Under the pieces are notes generated by a model that was given only the letters and a program-made list of their open reading frames with translations, was not told the origin of the DNA and searched no databases. This document shows positions 36,078-43,683 of a stretch of DNA of 64,000 bases, one piece after another; position 1 is the stretch's first letter; every line of letters begins with the position of its first letter. The stretch spans positions 62,001 through 126,000 of the forward strand of contig NZ_WHNX01000002.1 of the NCBI RefSeq assembly GCF_009362815.1, read 5' to 3'. The position numbers were made by a program, and so were the translations under genes. This DNA comes from Alkalibaculum sporogenes. Lineage in GTDB: Bacteria; Bacillota; Clostridia; Eubacteriales; Alkalibacteraceae.

Positions 36078-36255
36078 AATAAAGTGAAACTTTATTCAGT
36101 AGGGGTTTTCTTCATCCGACGGGATCTTAGTGCCTGTTAACGCGGCATAAATTAATAGAGGAACTTAAAATGAATTGTTTAAATATAAAGAAGTTGAGTA
36201 ATTTTTGTATATTTCTAAGACAAGTAGTTATAGTTCTGCAAATATACTACGATTC

Positions 36256-36300
36256 AAAACCACAGAGAAACCCGTTTTTATCGAGTTTATCTGTGGTTTT
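36256..36300 (-). terminator. Terminator after the PucR-type regulator
   Basis: AAAACCACAGA at 36256-36266 pairs with TCTGTGGTTTT at 36290-36300; on the minus strand it begins 10 bases past the stop. Between 36078 and 36255 a small GC-richer stretch near 36113-36150 (TGCC-TGTTAACGC-GGCA dyad) is unexplained. Confidence 0.75.
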
Positions 36301-36309
36301 AAAATTAAG

Positions 36310-37869
36310 TTAAAAGAATTCCAATATTTTTAGTACTTTTGAAGATAAACATATATGGAAGATTGTCTCGCTATTTGAGAAATCGATATTGCTTATTTCT
36401 TCAATACGTTTTATTCGATATTTTACTGTGTTGTAATGCAAATGTAGGGTTTTAGAAGTTAAGGTTATATTTTGGTTATGGTTGATATAAGTCAATAAAG
36501 TGTTAAGGAAATCAGTTCCTTTTTTCTCATCCATTTCTTTTAATGTTTGAACAACCGGGTGAATTAGATTATGAATATTTGTTTCACCATGGAGATGCAC
36601 AATCATATGAGGGATGATATAGTTGTCGTAATTTAAAATAGGTTGATCTATTTTAAATAAGTCTCCTAAATATAAACAACTCATAGATTGTTTATAATAT
36701 TCAGGTAAATCGTACAAATGATAAAATATTTTACTAATCCCTGCTATACAATTGTTTTTATTAAGTAAATCTTGAAACACTGGTAATGTCTGATCAGTAA
36801 AGAGTTCTTTTGACATTGTATCGAAAATTACTACAATTTGACCATGATAAATAACAACAGTTTGTCGATTGAAATAATTTTGATATATTCGTTTTAAAAA
36901 ATATAATTGGTCGTTTATAGGCCGATTTTCTGTTTTGATTGTAATCACAAATAGATTTTCATATAATTTTAGACCAAATAATCGTGTTCTTTCTTCAATA
37001 GCATCATGATCGTATAACTTTTCATTAAGAAGTGCAGTTAAGAAAGAGTCTACTAATGAATTTGATGACGGATTTGTTATATTAGGATCTTTCATCGTTA
37101 AAGCTAAAACATTACAAATCATTACTAGTATTTCTTCATCACACTCAGTAATCGGTTGGTTATATTCTAGTAATTTCAAGTAAGACATTGGTTTATTTCC
37201 ATGAATCACTCGACCCACTAATTGTCGATGATGCATTAATTCATTGTTCCAGAAACTAAGTGGGATTTCTATAGAATCAGCATTGTTGTCTGTATAATTA
37301 TCAAAATCGTAAACCATAATTGACTTAACATATTCTTCTGTAACATAACCTTTAGATAATGTCCATTCCCAAAGAGGTTCATCTTTAATTGTATTACCGC
37401 CAGAATGTGCTATAAAGCATAAAGAAATATCTACAAGTAAAAGTGGATTTTTTAACATTTCATAACCTAAGTCCAAAAGCTGTTGAGTATTATAACCTTG
37501 TTGACATGCTTTTAGAATTTTTATAGCGCAAGATCCTAATCTTTGTTTGTCTATAAACAAGCTTTGTATTTGATTAGAAATATGTTCAGCATCACAATCA
37601 CTAATTAATAGAATAATATTAGAGAGGCTCTCCTCTAAATCTAATTCAGGTATATTACAGTCTTCGTAAAGAATTAGATTTGTATTTAAAGATGAAACAA
37701 TATCACATACACTAGACAATTTTCCAATATATAAACAGTTTGATGAAAATTCAGTTTGGTTCATAGTAATATAATTCCATTTTAATATTTCGCATGGTTC
37801 TGTTATATAAAGTTTTGGCTTGTATTTATCAAGGATAGCTACTATTTTTAATAAATTAATTGTAGACAT
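36310..37869 (-). CDS. PucR/CdaR-type transcription regulator
   Basis: A 519-residue cytoplasmic regulator. The C-terminal 70 residues are the PucR helix-turn-helix (LTSKTLHLHYNTVKYRIKRI), in front of which a degenerate GGDEF-like middle domain and an N-terminal PucR-type sensing region (STINLLKIVAILDKYKP and on) are likely. Such proteins sense metabolites and activate purine, amino-acid or diacid catabolism. I take ATG 37869, 7 bases after AAAGGAG; the in-frame TTG 6 bases earlier is too close. It diverges from the flavoprotein locus, which it may regulate. Confidence 0.85.
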   Translation of the reverse strand: MSTINLLKIVAILDKYKPKLYITEPCEILKWNYITMNQTEFSSNCLYIGKLSSVCDIVSSLNTNLILYEDCNIPELDLEESLSNIILLISDCDAEHISNQIQSLFIDKQRLGSCAIKILKACQQGYNTQQLLDLGYEMLKNPLLLVDISLCFIAHSGGNTIKDEPLWEWTLSKGYVTEEYVKSIMVYDFDNYTDNNADSIEIPLSFWNNELMHHRQLVGRVIHGNKPMSYLKLLEYNQPITECDEEILVMICNVLALTMKDPNITNPSSNSLVDSFLTALLNEKLYDHDAIEERTRLFGLKLYENLFVITIKTENRPINDQLYFLKRIYQNYFNRQTVVIYHGQIVVIFDTMSKELFTDQTLPVFQDLLNKNNCIAGISKIFYHLYDLPEYYKQSMSCLYLGDLFKIDQPILNYDNYIIPHMIVHLHGETNIHNLIHPVVQTLKEMDEKKGTDFLNTLLTYINHNQNITLTSKTLHLHYNTVKYRIKRIEEISNIDFSNSETIFHICLSSKVLKILEFF

Positions 37870-38225
37870 AAACAATCTCCTTTGTATTTGTTAAATATAT
37901 AAACATATTTATATTATATCAAAGTAATATCACTTATCCCTAAGAAAATATTTTAAAATCATTGTTTACTTCCGACAAATATCATCTATTGTTTTGTAAT
38001 ATTTTATAAGTACATCTTGTCATTTTATGAATAAACACCCGTATAAACTTATCAAGTGCTGACAAAGACATAGAGTTTATATTATGCTAATATTATATGT
38101 GAATAGAGTAGCTTGTACAGATAAATATGCTTTAATATGTTAATTGAATCACAAATACATAATATAATTTTAGAAAATTACTGTATGGCCTAAATCTATC
38201 CGATATCAAAAAAAGCAACATAAAT
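37870..38225. other. Gene-free AT-rich spacer
   Basis: No open frame with a ribosome site and no strong hairpin is seen between the PucR-type gene and the FMN-domain remnant. It should hold the divergent promoters, but no element is close enough to consensus to call. Confidence 0.5.
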
Positions 38226-38229
38226 TGAC

Positions 38230-38405
38230 TTAGAAGAGACTCTTGCTTTTATGTTGTTAGCTTGTGGAACTCAAAGCAATTGGAACGATGGTGAATATCA
38301 AGGGACAGCAGAAGGGAAGAAAATGTGGATACTATTAGTGGAGCAACAATGACTTCTACTGCGATTATCATCGCAGTAGAAGATGCATTAAATAAATCTA
38401 ATTAA
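38230..38405 (+). pseudogene. Deleted FMN-binding lipoprotein gene (remnant)
   Basis: Two pieces of one gene in different frames. From about 38242 the frame reads LAFMLLACGTQSNWNDGEYQ then GTAEGKK: a lipobox (LLAC) followed by the usual opening of an FMN_bind domain. From about 38325 a second frame reads VDTISGATMTSTAIIIAVED then ALNKSN and a stop: the SGATxT flavinylation motif and the domain's C-terminus. The roughly 80 residues expected in between are missing, and the frames do not match. An intact gene would encode the extracytoplasmic FMN partner of the flavoprotein 20 bases downstream. Confidence 0.8.
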
Positions 38406-38424
38406 ATTTAAAAGGGGGAAAATT

Positions 38425-39888
38425 ATGTTTAAGAAAAAACGTAAGATCATTAGCGTAATATTAGTAATTTTTATGATTATAGGAGTTTTCGCTGGTTGTT
38501 CAAGCGATGCTGCTACTTCGGGAGAGGTAAAAGATTATGATGTAGTCGTTGTAGGTGCTGGTGCTGCCGGATTAGCTTCTGCAATAGAAGCCGCAGAGGC
38601 GGGAGCAAGTGTAGCAGTTTTAGAAAAAATGCCAATGGTAGGTGGAAGTACAATTTTATCAGCAGGTATTATATATGCTGCTAATTCTAAACTTACTGAG
38701 GCAGCAGGTGTAGAAGATAATGCTGAAGATCTAGTAGATTATTGGATGGATAGATCAGAAGGTAAGGCTGATGAAGAACTAGTAAGAATTGTTGCAGAAG
38801 AATCAGGTGCAACTATTGACTGGTTAACAGATGTTATAGGTGTTAAGTTTACTGAAGGAATGACTCCTATGCCTATGGGAATAAGCCCAGTACCTAGAGG
38901 ACATTGGGCAGACGGTGGTGGAAATGGTATTATTAGCCCCATGAAAACCTACGCAGAAAGTAAAGGTGTAGAATTTTTTATGGAAACATCAGCAAAGAAA
39001 CTAATAGCCGATGAAAATGGAGAAGTTACAGGTGTAAACGCTGTTAATGCAGAAGATGAGGAGATAATATTTAATGCAAAAGCGGTTATACTTGCTAGTG
39101 GTGGATTCGATAGAAATGAAGAACTTATGAGTCAATACATACCTGAAGCTGCAGGTCAAATGACTTTTGTAGCATCAGGTAATACAGGTGATGGTATGTT
39201 GATGGCACAAGAGTTAGGGGCTGATGTAGTTGGAAATGGCAGTGTTATAGGGTTTAAAGCAGTAGAAGGTGAAGTAAGTGATCACTCACCGATTGCTTCA
39301 TTGGTATTTACTCCAGCATTGATTGTTAACTTAGAAGGTGAAAGATTTATTAATGAAGCCATCGATTATCCTATCGCTCACGAGGAAATGCTGAAACAAA
39401 AAGATATGAAATCTTTTATGATTTTTGATAAAAGTACTCCAGCAGAAACCAAAGAGGTATTAGATGATGCAGTTGAAAAAGGAATGGCATATGTATCGGA
39501 TTCATTAGAAGAATTAGCGGAAAAAGCAGGAGTTAATAAAGAAACGTTTTTAGACACTGTAGAAAGTTATAATACAATGATTGATAATAATGATGATACA
39601 CAGTATGGTAAAGACTTAACTAATAGTGCAAAAGTAGAAGAATCAAGTTTTTATGCTCTTAAGCTTAAGCCTGCTTCCATAGGCGTTATGGTTGGTATAA
39701 AGACTGATTTATATACTCATGTAATTAATGAAGATGGTAATATAATACCAAACCTATTTGCAGCAGGAGAAGTAGCCAATGGAAGTTTTTATTACAAAGT
39801 ATATCCAGCTAGTGGAACTTCTATACAAATGTGTTTGACACTAGGCAGAATTGCAGGAGCTAACGCAGCAAGTAATCTATCAAAATAA
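38425..39888 (+). CDS. Extracytoplasmic fumarate-reductase-type flavoprotein (lipoprotein)
   Basis: A 487-residue FAD enzyme tethered outside the membrane by a lipobox (FAGC, Cys25). VVVGAGAAGLASAIEAAEAG is the Rossmann FAD site (Gly44-x-Gly46-x-x-Gly49), MVGGSTILSAG binds the flavin, and LFAAGEVANGSF and PASGTSIQMCLTLGRIAG form the C-terminal FAD domain. The family includes fumarate, urocanate and methacrylate reductases that take electrons from a covalently bound FMN domain. Here that domain's gene is a remnant just upstream. The acceptor substrate is unknown. ATG behind AAAGGGGG. Confidence 0.88.
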   Translation: MFKKKRKIISVILVIFMIIGVFAGCSSDAATSGEVKDYDVVVVGAGAAGLASAIEAAEAGASVAVLEKMPMVGGSTILSAGIIYAANSKLTEAAGVEDNAEDLVDYWMDRSEGKADEELVRIVAEESGATIDWLTDVIGVKFTEGMTPMPMGISPVPRGHWADGGGNGIISPMKTYAESKGVEFFMETSAKKLIADENGEVTGVNAVNAEDEEIIFNAKAVILASGGFDRNEELMSQYIPEAAGQMTFVASGNTGDGMLMAQELGADVVGNGSVIGFKAVEGEVSDHSPIASLVFTPALIVNLEGERFINEAIDYPIAHEEMLKQKDMKSFMIFDKSTPAETKEVLDDAVEKGMAYVSDSLEELAEKAGVNKETFLDTVESYNTMIDNNDDTQYGKDLTNSAKVEESSFYALKLKPASIGVMVGIKTDLYTHVINEDGNIIPNLFAAGEVANGSFYYKVYPASGTSIQMCLTLGRIAGANAASNLSK

Positions 39889-39944
39889 CAAAGTGACAAA
39901 AACTCGTATATAAATTATTATGGTACATAAAATTGCCTAAAAAG

Positions 39945-39989
39945 AATACTCTTTCTAAACAATAGTATATTGTTAGAAAGAGTATTTTT
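39945..39989 (+). terminator. Terminator after the flavoprotein
   Basis: AATACTCTTTCTAA at 39945-39958 pairs with TTAGAAAGAGTATT at 39973-39986, with CAAT/ATTG as an inner stem, then five T. Confidence 0.9.
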
Positions 39990-40030
39990 ATTTATCGCGA
40001 AGTAATGAGCCAAGTGGCTGCTTGCAGACA

Positions 40031-40085
40031 TTTGGCGACTACCGCGTAACCGCTAGAAACTCGCCAAAGCGTGTTTCTAGCGGTT
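40031..40085 (-). terminator. GC-rich competing hairpins after the TetR gene
   Basis: AACCGCTAGAAAC at 40048-40060 pairs with GTTTCTAGCGGTT at 40073-40085 (13 bp). A rival stem, TTTGGCGA at 40031-40038 with TCGCCAAA at 40061-40068, crosses the first. It is clearly GC-richer than its surroundings and lies 43 bases past the TetR stop. A terminator is likely; the alternative pairings hint at a repeat remnant or a structured RNA. Confidence 0.55.
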
Positions 40086-40127
40086 GACAAGATAATAATC
40101 CTAAATGGTTTTTACTATTAACTTTCT

Positions 40128-40706
40128 TTAGGGTTTTAACAGAGGTAATAAAAATTTATTATAAAATTTATCTAACTCATCTGCCATATCTAAATTACCG
40201 TGATTTGCATTCCATAGGTAAGATAATCCTGAAATATAAGTATAAATAAAACTCGATATCTCTGTTGCATCTAACTCTTTTTTAAATATTTTATTTTCAA
40301 TACCTTTATTAACAATGTTTTTTAATATCATTCTTTGAGTAATGCTTGTAATTGGATAGTTTTTATTGTAGTGTTCTAGTTGGGTTTTTGCAAAAGCATT
40401 AAATTTCTCGAAATCATCTGAAGAAAAATAAGAAATATACCAATCAAATATTGATCTCAACTGCTCCTGAGCAGGTAAATGAATACGATCGTTATAAAAA
40501 TTCATTAAATTACCTTCGGAGTAGACCTGGCTTTTTAACAATATATCAGATTTAGATTTAAAATAGTGGTAAAATGCACCTTTAGTAAGACCTAACTCTT
40601 TACAAATTTGGTCTATTGTTACATTGTCGTAACCTCGCGTTTCAAATAAATCAAGTGCTTTTTTCTGAAGATTTTTTTTTGTCTTTTTATTTTGTTCATT
40701 TTTCAT
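40128..40706 (-). CDS. TetR-family repressor
   Basis: A 192-residue regulator. The N-terminal helix-turn-helix is LDLFETRGYDNVTIDQICKE followed by LGLTKGAFYHYFKSKSDIL; the rest is the usual all-helical ligand/dimer domain. I take ATG 40706, 9 bases after AAGG; a TTG at 40715 lies on that site. It diverges from corrinoid gene 2, whose promoter carries two palindromes that would suit a TetR dimer, so regulation of corrinoid gene 2 (and perhaps itself) is the simplest reading. Confidence 0.9.
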   Translation of the reverse strand: MKNEQNKKTKKNLQKKALDLFETRGYDNVTIDQICKELGLTKGAFYHYFKSKSDILLKSQVYSEGNLMNFYNDRIHLPAQEQLRSIFDWYISYFSSDDFEKFNAFAKTQLEHYNKNYPITSITQRMILKNIVNKGIENKIFKKELDATEISSFIYTYISGLSYLWNANHGNLDMADELDKFYNKFLLPLLKP

Positions 40707-40755
40707 ATTTATCAACCTTATTTTTAATATTTATTTTAGTCGTGTCACTCTTCTA

Positions 40756-40765
40756 ATACTAGTAT
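40756..40765. promoter_or_regulatory. ATACT-AGTAT palindrome upstream of tetR
   Basis: ATACTAGTAT shares the ATACT/AGTAT half-sites of the 41101 operator but without its central TC. Possible autoregulation site. The 40790-40900 stretch next to it has several short hairpins (CTTGT/ACAAG among them) and no gene. Confidence 0.25.
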
Positions 40766-41064
40766 ATCATAAATGAGAGGCAGGAAACTAGAAGCTAGAG
40801 ATGAGAGACTTGTAGATTTTCACAAGCTAAAATATTTACTTTTGGCTTTAGCTAAAAGCTCGAATCTCACGTCTCGCCTCCTGAATCATGCTTTTCAATT
40901 TAGTATATCATAAGTTGTAGTGATAATACGTAGAGTCTACTTAAAAAGCTGCAGATTAACCACAATATTTGTGCTGTTTCATTTGGTATTAGTACATTAA
41001 AATCAATATGGACTCTACAAGCTAGTTTACTAAAAATGTAAAGACTATAATTTATATAAAATAT

Positions 41065-41118
41065 TTGACATCCATACTCGGGTATGTTAATATTGCATTA
41101 AACATACTTCAGTATGTT
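41065..41118 (+). promoter_or_regulatory. Corrinoid gene 2 promoter with two TetR-type operators
   Basis: TTGACA at 41065-41070, a 17-base spacer, and TAATAT at 41088-41093. CATAC-TCGG-GTATG at 41073-41086 lies in the spacer, and the perfect 18-base palindrome AACATACTTCAGTATGTT at 41101-41118 starts about where transcription would. Both share the half-site CATAC(T). Occupancy would block RNA polymerase. The divergent TetR gene is the likely repressor. Confidence 0.75.
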
Positions 41119-41136
41119 ATTTAGGAGGGATTAATA

Positions 41137-41775
41137 ATGATCGATTTAAAAGTATTAACTCAAGCCGTAGGAGACTTGGAAGAAGATTCAGTAATGGAGA
41201 TGCTAAATAGTTTTGTAGCTAGTAATCCATCAGAAGAAGACGGACAAAAGGCTGTAGCCGCATGTCAAGATGGTATGGCTGTAGTAGGAGATTTGTTTGA
41301 AAAAGGAGAGTACTTCGTTGGTGATCTTATCTTCGCTGGGGAATTACTTACAGAAGCTATTAATGTACTAAAACCTGTTATTGGTAGTGGTGCAACTGCA
41401 ACAGTAGGAACTATAGTATTAGGAACTGTTCATGGAGACTTACATGACATTGGTAAAAATATATTTAAGAGTATGAGTGAGGCAGCTGGATTTGAAGTTG
41501 TTGATATAGGAATTGACCAACCTGTAAGTGCATTCGTAGAAAAAGTAAAAGAAGTAAAACCATTAATAGTTGGTATGAGTGGCGTACTTACTTTAGCACT
41601 AGAAGCTATGAAAGACACTGTTGATGGGCTTAAAGAGGCAGGACTTAGAGATAGTGTGAAAGTTATTATTGGTGGAAACCCAGTAACTAAGGAAGCTTGT
41701 TTACATATAGGAGCAGATGCCTTTACTACAAATGCAGCAGAGGGTGTTAAAATATCTCAAGGTTGGGCTAAATAA
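41137..41775 (+). CDS. Corrinoid methyl-carrier protein 2 (MtbC/MtvC-like)
   Basis: A 212-residue B12-binding protein with the same architecture as the product of 9623-10258: helical cap, then VHGDLHDIGKN with His103 as the cobalt ligand, GMSGVLTLAL and VIIGGNPVTK. Start ATG behind GGAGG. No transferase gene adjoins it. The tight promoter and operator pair suggests induction by a substrate. It is a candidate methyl acceptor for the UroD-type enzyme at 32846, 7 kb away, though pairing cannot be shown from sequence. Confidence 0.94.
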   Translation: MIDLKVLTQAVGDLEEDSVMEMLNSFVASNPSEEDGQKAVAACQDGMAVVGDLFEKGEYFVGDLIFAGELLTEAINVLKPVIGSGATATVGTIVLGTVHGDLHDIGKNIFKSMSEAAGFEVVDIGIDQPVSAFVEKVKEVKPLIVGMSGVLTLALEAMKDTVDGLKEAGLRDSVKVIIGGNPVTKEACLHIGADAFTTNAAEGVKISQGWAK

Positions 41776-41860
41776 TTCAACTACTTTTGATAGTTATTCG
41801 TTGTAAACGATGCCTTCGGGATTAGATAAATAAAACCTTTTTTTAAGAGTAAGCGTTTTA

Positions 41861-41897
41861 TACAAGGGCGATTCATGATTCATGAATCGCCCTTGTA
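41861..41897 (+). terminator. Strong terminator after corrinoid gene 2
   Basis: TACAAGGGCGATTCATG at 41861-41877 pairs perfectly with CATGAATCGCCCTTGTA at 41881-41897 around ATT. No long T run, but the 17-bp stem is very stable. The rest of the spacer to 42137 shows no gene. Confidence 0.8.
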
Positions 41898-42152
41898 TAT
41901 TGTATTTTACTTATTCTATTAAACTGTTCACGTCAATTTTTTTCAATCTAAAGTACAATACTCAATTTATATATTTTCAGATATATGTTTTAAACAGGTA
42001 AGCTATTATAATTATCACTTTAATCCCGTATATAGACGATCTTCAATACAAAACCTAATAACTATATTTGTTTAATCATTACTACAATTTGGTATAAATA
42101 TATTGTAAATTAAAATAAGCAAATTTCAAATAATACCAAGGAGGAGAGGAGT

Positions 42153-42491
42153 ATTACAAATTCAGATGAAGTCGATAGTTGCGAACGAGAACAATGGTTT
42201 AGAGATAATGATAAGCTAATAAAAGTTCGAATTAACGATAAACATCGTGGGGTTATCATCGGTGTATTTAAAGACGATAATTCCGCTAGAGAGTTCATTG
42301 ATATTCGTATGAATTATGAATTAAAGACTATGGTACTTATAGAAATGAGAGATTTATATTTATGTCAAAGAAGGGGTAGAAATAGATCGCTTAAGTTTAT
42401 AAAAAGCATTTCGTATAGAGAAAAAAGTGGTGTAAAAGATACTGAAACGAATTTTTGGTTTGAAATTATCAACAGAGAAGATATATAAAAT
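42153..42491 (+). CDS. Unrecognised 112-residue protein with apparent ATT start
   Basis: An open frame reading TNSDEVDSCEREQWFRDNDK after its first codon, then VRINDKHRGVIIGVFKDDNS, FIDIRMNYELKTMVLIEMRD and a Lys/Arg-rich middle, ending WFEIINREDIK. There is no in-frame ATG, GTG or TTG between the upstream stop and residue 50 or so, but AAGGAGG at 42138-42144 stands exactly 8 bases before ATT 42153. The protein is charged, alternating short strands and helices, without signal or spans. No family recognised. It precedes the ArAE-type gene by 128 bases. Confidence 0.65.
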
Positions 42492-42619
42492 AGGAATTAA
42501 TTTGTTAACTATTTATATATTTAATACAACTTAGGAATATGTAAAAGTTTATTACTAGAAATAGTTGTAATTAAGAAAGCAAACTATTACCATTTAAGTG
42601 AGCAATAGAGGAGTATAAA

Positions 42620-43492
42620 ATGTCTTATAAGATTGGTATGAGAAATATAAAAACTGCATTATCTGTTTTTATTTGTATTGCTATTTATCAGATTTTTGAT
42701 TTTAGATACCCATTATTTGCAGTAATTGCAGCTATTGTATCTATGGAAAGTTCGGTCATGCATTCTTTTAAAATTGGTCTTAATAGATTAATGGGTACTG
42801 CACTAGGGGCTGTATTTGGGTTGGCTTTTGCGCTTGTGCGTCCGAATGATGTATTTCTCGCCACAATAGGTATAGTAGTTGTTATCTATATATGTAATAT
42901 ATTAAACTGGAATAAGTCTATTACAATTGCAACTATTGTTTTTATTTCAATTTTATTTGATTTAGGTGAATCCCAGGTGTTGTTTTATAGCGTTGAGAGA
43001 ATTTTCGATACTTTCGTTGGTATTTCTATTAGCCTGGTTGTGAATTTTTTAATTCATCCTTATAATTTCGAAAAAAGCATCAGACGACAAATGGATACTA
43101 TAATTAAAGAGATTTATAAATTAGTAAATGAATCTGTTTGTACTGTTTGTTTTATGGAACTAGATAAATTGAATTTTGATTTAACTAATTTGTCAGACGA
43201 GTTAAAGCAATACGAATCGGAAGTAAAGTTAAAGAAATCTGGTCAGCAAAGAATAGGGTACGTTAAATCAACAGTTAGTATTTTAAAAGAAATATACACT
43301 CACTTAAGAGTAATAGCACCCATTATAGAAGGAAGGCATCTAACAGATGCTAATCTAAAAATCCTAGAAAATTTAAACTTTGATGTAAATAAAATTGATT
43401 TGGGAGAATTATCAAATAATTTAGATTACATTTATAATTACCATTTAGGAATAATATTAGAGAACCTACAATTATTAGATACTACTGAGTAG
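42620..43492 (+). CDS. Aromatic-acid-exporter-like (ArAE/DUF939) membrane protein
   Basis: A 290-residue protein. Four to five spans in the first 150 residues (GMRNIKTALSVFICIAIYQI, YPLFAVIAAIVSMESSV, LMGTALGAVFGLAFALV) match the FUSC/ArAE_1 group; the C-terminal half is a soluble helical domain with a coiled-coil-like stretch near QQRIGYVKSTVSILKEI. Members may export aromatic acids or other small anions, but the clostridial short forms are not characterised. ATG behind AGAGGAG. Confidence 0.8.
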   Translation: MSYKIGMRNIKTALSVFICIAIYQIFDFRYPLFAVIAAIVSMESSVMHSFKIGLNRLMGTALGAVFGLAFALVRPNDVFLATIGIVVVIYICNILNWNKSITIATIVFISILFDLGESQVLFYSVERIFDTFVGISISLVVNFLIHPYNFEKSIRRQMDTIIKEIYKLVNESVCTVCFMELDKLNFDLTNLSDELKQYESEVKLKKSGQQRIGYVKSTVSILKEIYTHLRVIAPIIEGRHLTDANLKILENLNFDVNKIDLGELSNNLDYIYNYHLGIILENLQLLDTTE

Positions 43493-43683
43493 ATCAGTAT
43501 ATCATTATATATAATAGATTTAATATAGATAAAATTTTATTTCATTATTACACTAGTAATGATGTATAATGGTTATCCACTAAAGAAAATATTCAAACTA
43601 TATACTTTGCTAATAAAAGTAATAGAAAAGCAGTATTGTTATTAAAAAAATTATGATGATACTTAAATGAGAGGTAGTAGAAA

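Noticed and set aside
40790-40900. Possible insertion-sequence end with several inverted words
   Set aside because: Only short hairpins, no transposase frame and no target duplication; left as unexplained spacer.
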